DNA of 64,000 nt, taken from Sphingomonas paucimobilis NBRC 13935. GTDB lineage: Bacteria > Pseudomonadota > Alphaproteobacteria > Sphingomonadales > Sphingomonadaceae. The notes under the pieces are model-generated. The model had not been told where the DNA came from. It searched no databases and worked only from the letters and a program-made list of their open reading frames with translations. The stretch covers positions 84,551 to 148,550 of the forward strand of contig NZ_BBJS01000023.1 in the NCBI RefSeq assembly GCF_000739895.2, written 5' to 3'. Positions within the stretch are counted from its first letter, which is position 1, and every line of letters starts with the position of its first letter. Positions 61,185 through 64,000 of this stretch are shown piece by piece. The position numbers and the translations under genes were made by a program.

Positions 61185-62552
61185 TCAGTTGTAGGCGCGT
61201 TCCCCGTGCTCGCCGAGGTCGAGGCCTTCCTGCTCGACTTCCTGCGAGACGCGCAGCCCGGTGATCGCCTTGGCGACATACATGGCGATGACGGTGCCGA
61301 TGGCGGCCCAGACGATGGTGGTGCCGACCGCGCCGAGTTGGACCAGCAGCTTGGCGCCCATGTCGTAATCCGCCGCACCCGGGCCGCCCAGCGAGGGGGC
61401 ATAGACCACGGCGGTACCGATCGCGCCGACCATGCCGCCGATGCCGTGCACGCCGAAGGCGTCGAGCGCGTCGTCATAGCCGAGCTTGGGCTTAAGCACC
61501 GAGACCGCGTAGAAGCAGACCACGCTGGCGATCGCGCCGAGCACGATGGCACCGAACGGGCCCGAGTTGCCGGCCGCCGGCGTCACCGCGACCAGACCCG
61601 CGACGATGCCCGAGCAGAAGCCCAGCGCCGACCCCTTATGCCCCGCCAGACGCTCGGCGAGCATCCAGAACAGGCCGCCGCTGGCGGTGGCGACGAAGGT
61701 GTTGATCATCGCCAGACCCGCCGAGCCATTGGCCTCCAGCGCCGAGCCGGCATTGAACCCGAACCAGCCGACCCACAGCAGACCCGTGCCGACACCGGTC
61801 AGCGTCAGCGAGTGCGGGGGCATCGGCGTGGTCGGATAGCCCATGCGCTTGCCCAGGATCAGCGAGGCGACCAGTGCCGAGACGCCGGCGTTGATGTGCA
61901 CCACCGTACCGCCCGCGAAATCGAGCGCGCCCGCCTTGAAGAACAGGCCCGACGCCGCCCACACCATGTGCGCGACGGGGAAATAGACGATGGTCAGCCA
62001 CACCGCGACGAACGCCATCACCGCCGAAAACTTCATCCGCTCGACCACCGAGCCCAGGACCAGCGCGGCGGTGATCGCGGCGAAGGTCATCTGGAAACAG
62101 ATGAAGACATATTCGGGGATCTCAACGCCGGCGGTGAAGGTCGCCGCCTGGCTGGCGGGCGTGACGCCCTTTAGGAAGGCCTTGCCCAGACCGGCGATGA
62201 AGTTGGATGCGCCCCCCGACACGTCCGGCCCGAAGGCCAGGCTATAGCCGTACATCACCCAGATCAGCATCGCGAGGCAGGCTGCCGCGCCGATCTGGGT
62301 CATGGTCGCCAGCATGTTCTTCGCGCGGGTCAGGCCGCCATAGAACAGCGCCAGGCCCGGCAGGATCATCATCATGACCAGCACGGTCGCGGTCATCATC
62401 CAGGCGGTGTCGCCCTTGTTGACGGTCGCGGCGGGCGCGGCGCTCGCCGGCGACTGGAGCGCGGCGGCATCCTGGGCCCAGGCGGGCAATGCGGCGAAGA
62501 GGGCGATGCCAAGGCCGGTCGCCCCGCTCGCCACACGCGTGAGGTGCTTCAT
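61185..62552 (-). CDS. amtB: Ammonium transporter AmtB
   Basis: A 455-residue trimeric ammonium channel. A signal-like N-terminus (LGIALFAALPAWAQ) precedes eleven helices. Markers are LALFYGGLTRAKNMLATMTQ, HMVWAASGLFFKAGALDFAG, GTVVHINAGVSALVA (first pore His), GWFGFNAGSALEANG and AFGVHGIGGMVGAIGTA (second pore His). The acidic C-terminal tail (QEGLDLGEHGERAY) is the part that GlnK can contact. The gene follows glnK by 14 bases, shares its sigma-54 promoter and is closed by a strong terminator. It takes up ammonium under nitrogen limitation. Confidence 0.96.
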   Translation of the reverse strand: MKHLTRVASGATGLGIALFAALPAWAQDAAALQSPASAAPAATVNKGDTAWMMTATVLVMMMILPGLALFYGGLTRAKNMLATMTQIGAAACLAMLIWVMYGYSLAFGPDVSGGASNFIAGLGKAFLKGVTPASQAATFTAGVEIPEYVFICFQMTFAAITAALVLGSVVERMKFSAVMAFVAVWLTIVYFPVAHMVWAASGLFFKAGALDFAGGTVVHINAGVSALVASLILGKRMGYPTTPMPPHSLTLTGVGTGLLWVGWFGFNAGSALEANGSAGLAMINTFVATASGGLFWMLAERLAGHKGSALGFCSGIVAGLVAVTPAAGNSGPFGAIVLGAIASVVCFYAVSVLKPKLGYDDALDAFGVHGIGGMVGAIGTAVVYAPSLGGPGAADYDMGAKLLVQLGAVGTTIVWAAIGTVIAMYVAKAITGLRVSQEVEQEGLDLGEHGERAYN

Positions 62553-62566
62553 CAAATCCCCCCTTC

Positions 62567-62920
<354 letters not shown>

Positions 62921-62939
62921 TTACCCGCTGACATGATCT

Positions 62940-62955
62940 GCAATGCCCGTGCCAA
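62940..62955 (-). promoter_or_regulatory. Sigma-54 promoter of glnK-amtB
   Basis: Read on the minus strand: TTGGCACGGGCATTGC, an exact TGGCAC-N5-TTGC -24/-12 element, 35 bases before glnK. No clear NtrC enhancer was identified upstream. Confidence 0.9.
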
Positions 62956-63132
62956 TTTACAATTTGGTGACTTTTCCGTGTCGGCGGCATGGGGCGGCGA
63001 ACCTCCGCGCGCCCTTCTGCCCATCAAAAAATCAGCACGGGGCCATCACTGCCCAAATTTCAGGCAGCATCGGGAGCAAAGCCGCCCGCCACCGGTTGGC
63101 CTGTCAGAGAGGTGCAAAAAGGGAGGTCGATC

Positions 63133-63948
63133 ATGGCCGATATATCAGGCGAACCGCTGGCCGGGACGGTGGCCGACGCCCTGGCCGAACGCGGTGAGGC
63201 GAAGGCGGTATCGGTGCTGTGGCTCGGCATCGCGGCGGGCTTGCAGATCGGGTTTGGCGGGATCGCCTATCTGGTCGCCAGTGCGGGCATGCCGTCGGGA
63301 TCAGGGGCGACGCACCTGCTCGCCGGGCTCGCCTTTTCCAGCGGGCTGATGCTGGTGATGGTGACCGGGGCACATCTGTTCACCGGCCATGCGATGCTGT
63401 CGCTGCCGCTCGCGCAAGGGCGCGTGACCGGAGCGGGGCTGGCCAAGGCGCTGGGGCTGGTGTGGCTCGCCAATCTGGTCGGCAGTCTGATCGTGGTCGG
63501 CCTGTTCGTCGCGGCAGGCGGACCGGAAGCGGTGGACGGCGCGGTCGCCGCCATCGCGCGCGAGACCGCCATGTCCAAGATCGCCAAGTCGAGCTTCACG
63601 CTGATCGCCTCGGGCATCCTCGCCAATATGCTGGTGTGCCTGGCGGTCTGGATGGCGAGTGGCACGACATCGGTGGCCGGCAAGATCGTCGCGGTGATCG
63701 CGCCGATCACCCTGTTCGTTGCCGCCGGGTTCGAGCATTCGATCGCGAACATGACGCTGCTGCCGCTCGGCTGGGCGCTCGACCCGGTGGCGGTACCGAT
63801 CGGGGGGATCGCACATAATCTGGCAATGTCGACGCTGGGCAATCTGATCGGCGGCGGTGTGATCGCGCTGTTGCTGGGTGCGGGGCACGGGGCGTTAGCC
63901 AAGCCTAATTCCTCCCCTTTGAGGGGAGGTGGCAGGCCGCAGGCTTGA
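63133..63948 (+). CDS. Formate/nitrite transporter (FNT) family channel
   Basis: A 271-residue membrane protein with six helices of the pentameric FNT family (FocA/NirC). Visible hallmarks are IAAGLQIGFGGIAYLVASAG, GLMLVMVTGAHLFTGHAML, LVWLANLVGSLIVVGLF, and FEHSIANMTLLPLGW with the conserved His region, followed by GGIAHNLAMSTLGNLIGG. The ATG at 63133 follows GGGAGGTCG. Substrate could be formate, nitrite or hydrosulfide. It is divergent from glnK-amtB, hinting at a role in nitrite handling. The last 18 residues are encoded by a dispersed palindromic repeat and are not family-like. Confidence 0.9.
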   Translation: MADISGEPLAGTVADALAERGEAKAVSVLWLGIAAGLQIGFGGIAYLVASAGMPSGSGATHLLAGLAFSSGLMLVMVTGAHLFTGHAMLSLPLAQGRVTGAGLAKALGLVWLANLVGSLIVVGLFVAAGGPEAVDGAVAAIARETAMSKIAKSSFTLIASGILANMLVCLAVWMASGTTSVAGKIVAVIAPITLFVAAGFEHSIANMTLLPLGWALDPVAVPIGGIAHNLAMSTLGNLIGGGVIALLLGAGHGALAKPNSSPLRGGGRPQA

Positions 63949-63957
63949 CGGAGGGGT
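63909..63957. repeat. Dispersed GC-rich palindromic intergenic repeat, copy 3, overlapping the FNT gene end
   Basis: TTCCTCCCCTTTGAGGGGAGG and GGCAGGCCGCAGGCTTGACGG with GAGGGG match the copies at 49004 and 54612. Here the element begins inside the FNT coding region and supplies its stop codon. Confidence 0.75.
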
Positions 63958-64000
63958 GTCCCGGCTTGCGAGGACGGGCTGTCCTCGCAAGCGGCGACAC

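Overview
The window looks like a chromosomal segment of a sphingomonad (Sphingomonadaceae, Alphaproteobacteria). The inference rests on high-GC coding sequence, a DivK-type receiver beside a DUF3572 gene, a Ppx/RlmE gene pair, a TonB-receptor-centred polysaccharide locus, and sphingomonad-style dispersed GC-rich palindromes. Exact species was not determined.

Layout. (1) 1-17 kb is an accessory island. It holds an XRE regulator, a lipoprotein, a PD-(D/E)XK nuclease, a two-gene signalling pair (a protein with two GHKL ATPase regions plus a receiver protein), and a complete EcoRII-like restriction-modification set (Dcm-type methylase with its own HTH, Vsr nick endonuclease, EcoRII-type endonuclease). 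After these come a P4-type integrase fused in frame to an AbiEii-like tail, a traG-trbE deletion scar from a lost conjugative element, a frameshifted TauE/SafE gene, a truncated methyltransferase and a nested IS (IS110/IS1111 inside IS630). (2) 17-36.6 kb is an alpha-mannan or N-glycan utilisation locus: ROK regulator, four GH92, GH125, GH43, GH2 and one TonB-dependent receptor. Two of the GH92 proteins have Gln where the others have the catalytic-acid Glu. (3) 36.7-39.4 kb holds broken genes (HNH nuclease, S9 peptidase tail, DUF3768) and a coupled M15 peptidase/lipoprotein pair. (4) 39.4-44.6 kb encodes an aa3-type oxidase with fused subunits I and III, subunit II, CtaG and small membrane proteins. 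(5) 45-49 kb has tRNA-Thr, a dicarboxylate-type symporter and a class A penicillin-binding protein. (6) 49.1-50.6 kb is a scrap heap of transposase and integrase remnants at a tRNA-Gln gene. (7) 50.7-64 kb is core genome: ppx, rlmE, divK, DUF3572, HAD, RidA, GNAT, two paralogous membrane proteins, argG, an EF-hand protein, and glnK-amtB behind a sigma-54 promoter, with a divergent formate/nitrite-type channel.

How the genes work together. The mannan locus probably imports and trims mannosides from the non-reducing end: GH92/GH125 for alpha-linkages, GH2 perhaps for the beta-mannosyl core, the TonB receptor for outer-membrane uptake. No endo-acting enzyme is present in the window. The island's nuclease, kinase and receiver genes next to a full R-M system are the best candidate for an undescribed defence system. 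The oxidase genes are tightly coupled by ATGA overlaps, and glnK-amtB forms the usual nitrogen-controlled ammonium uptake unit.
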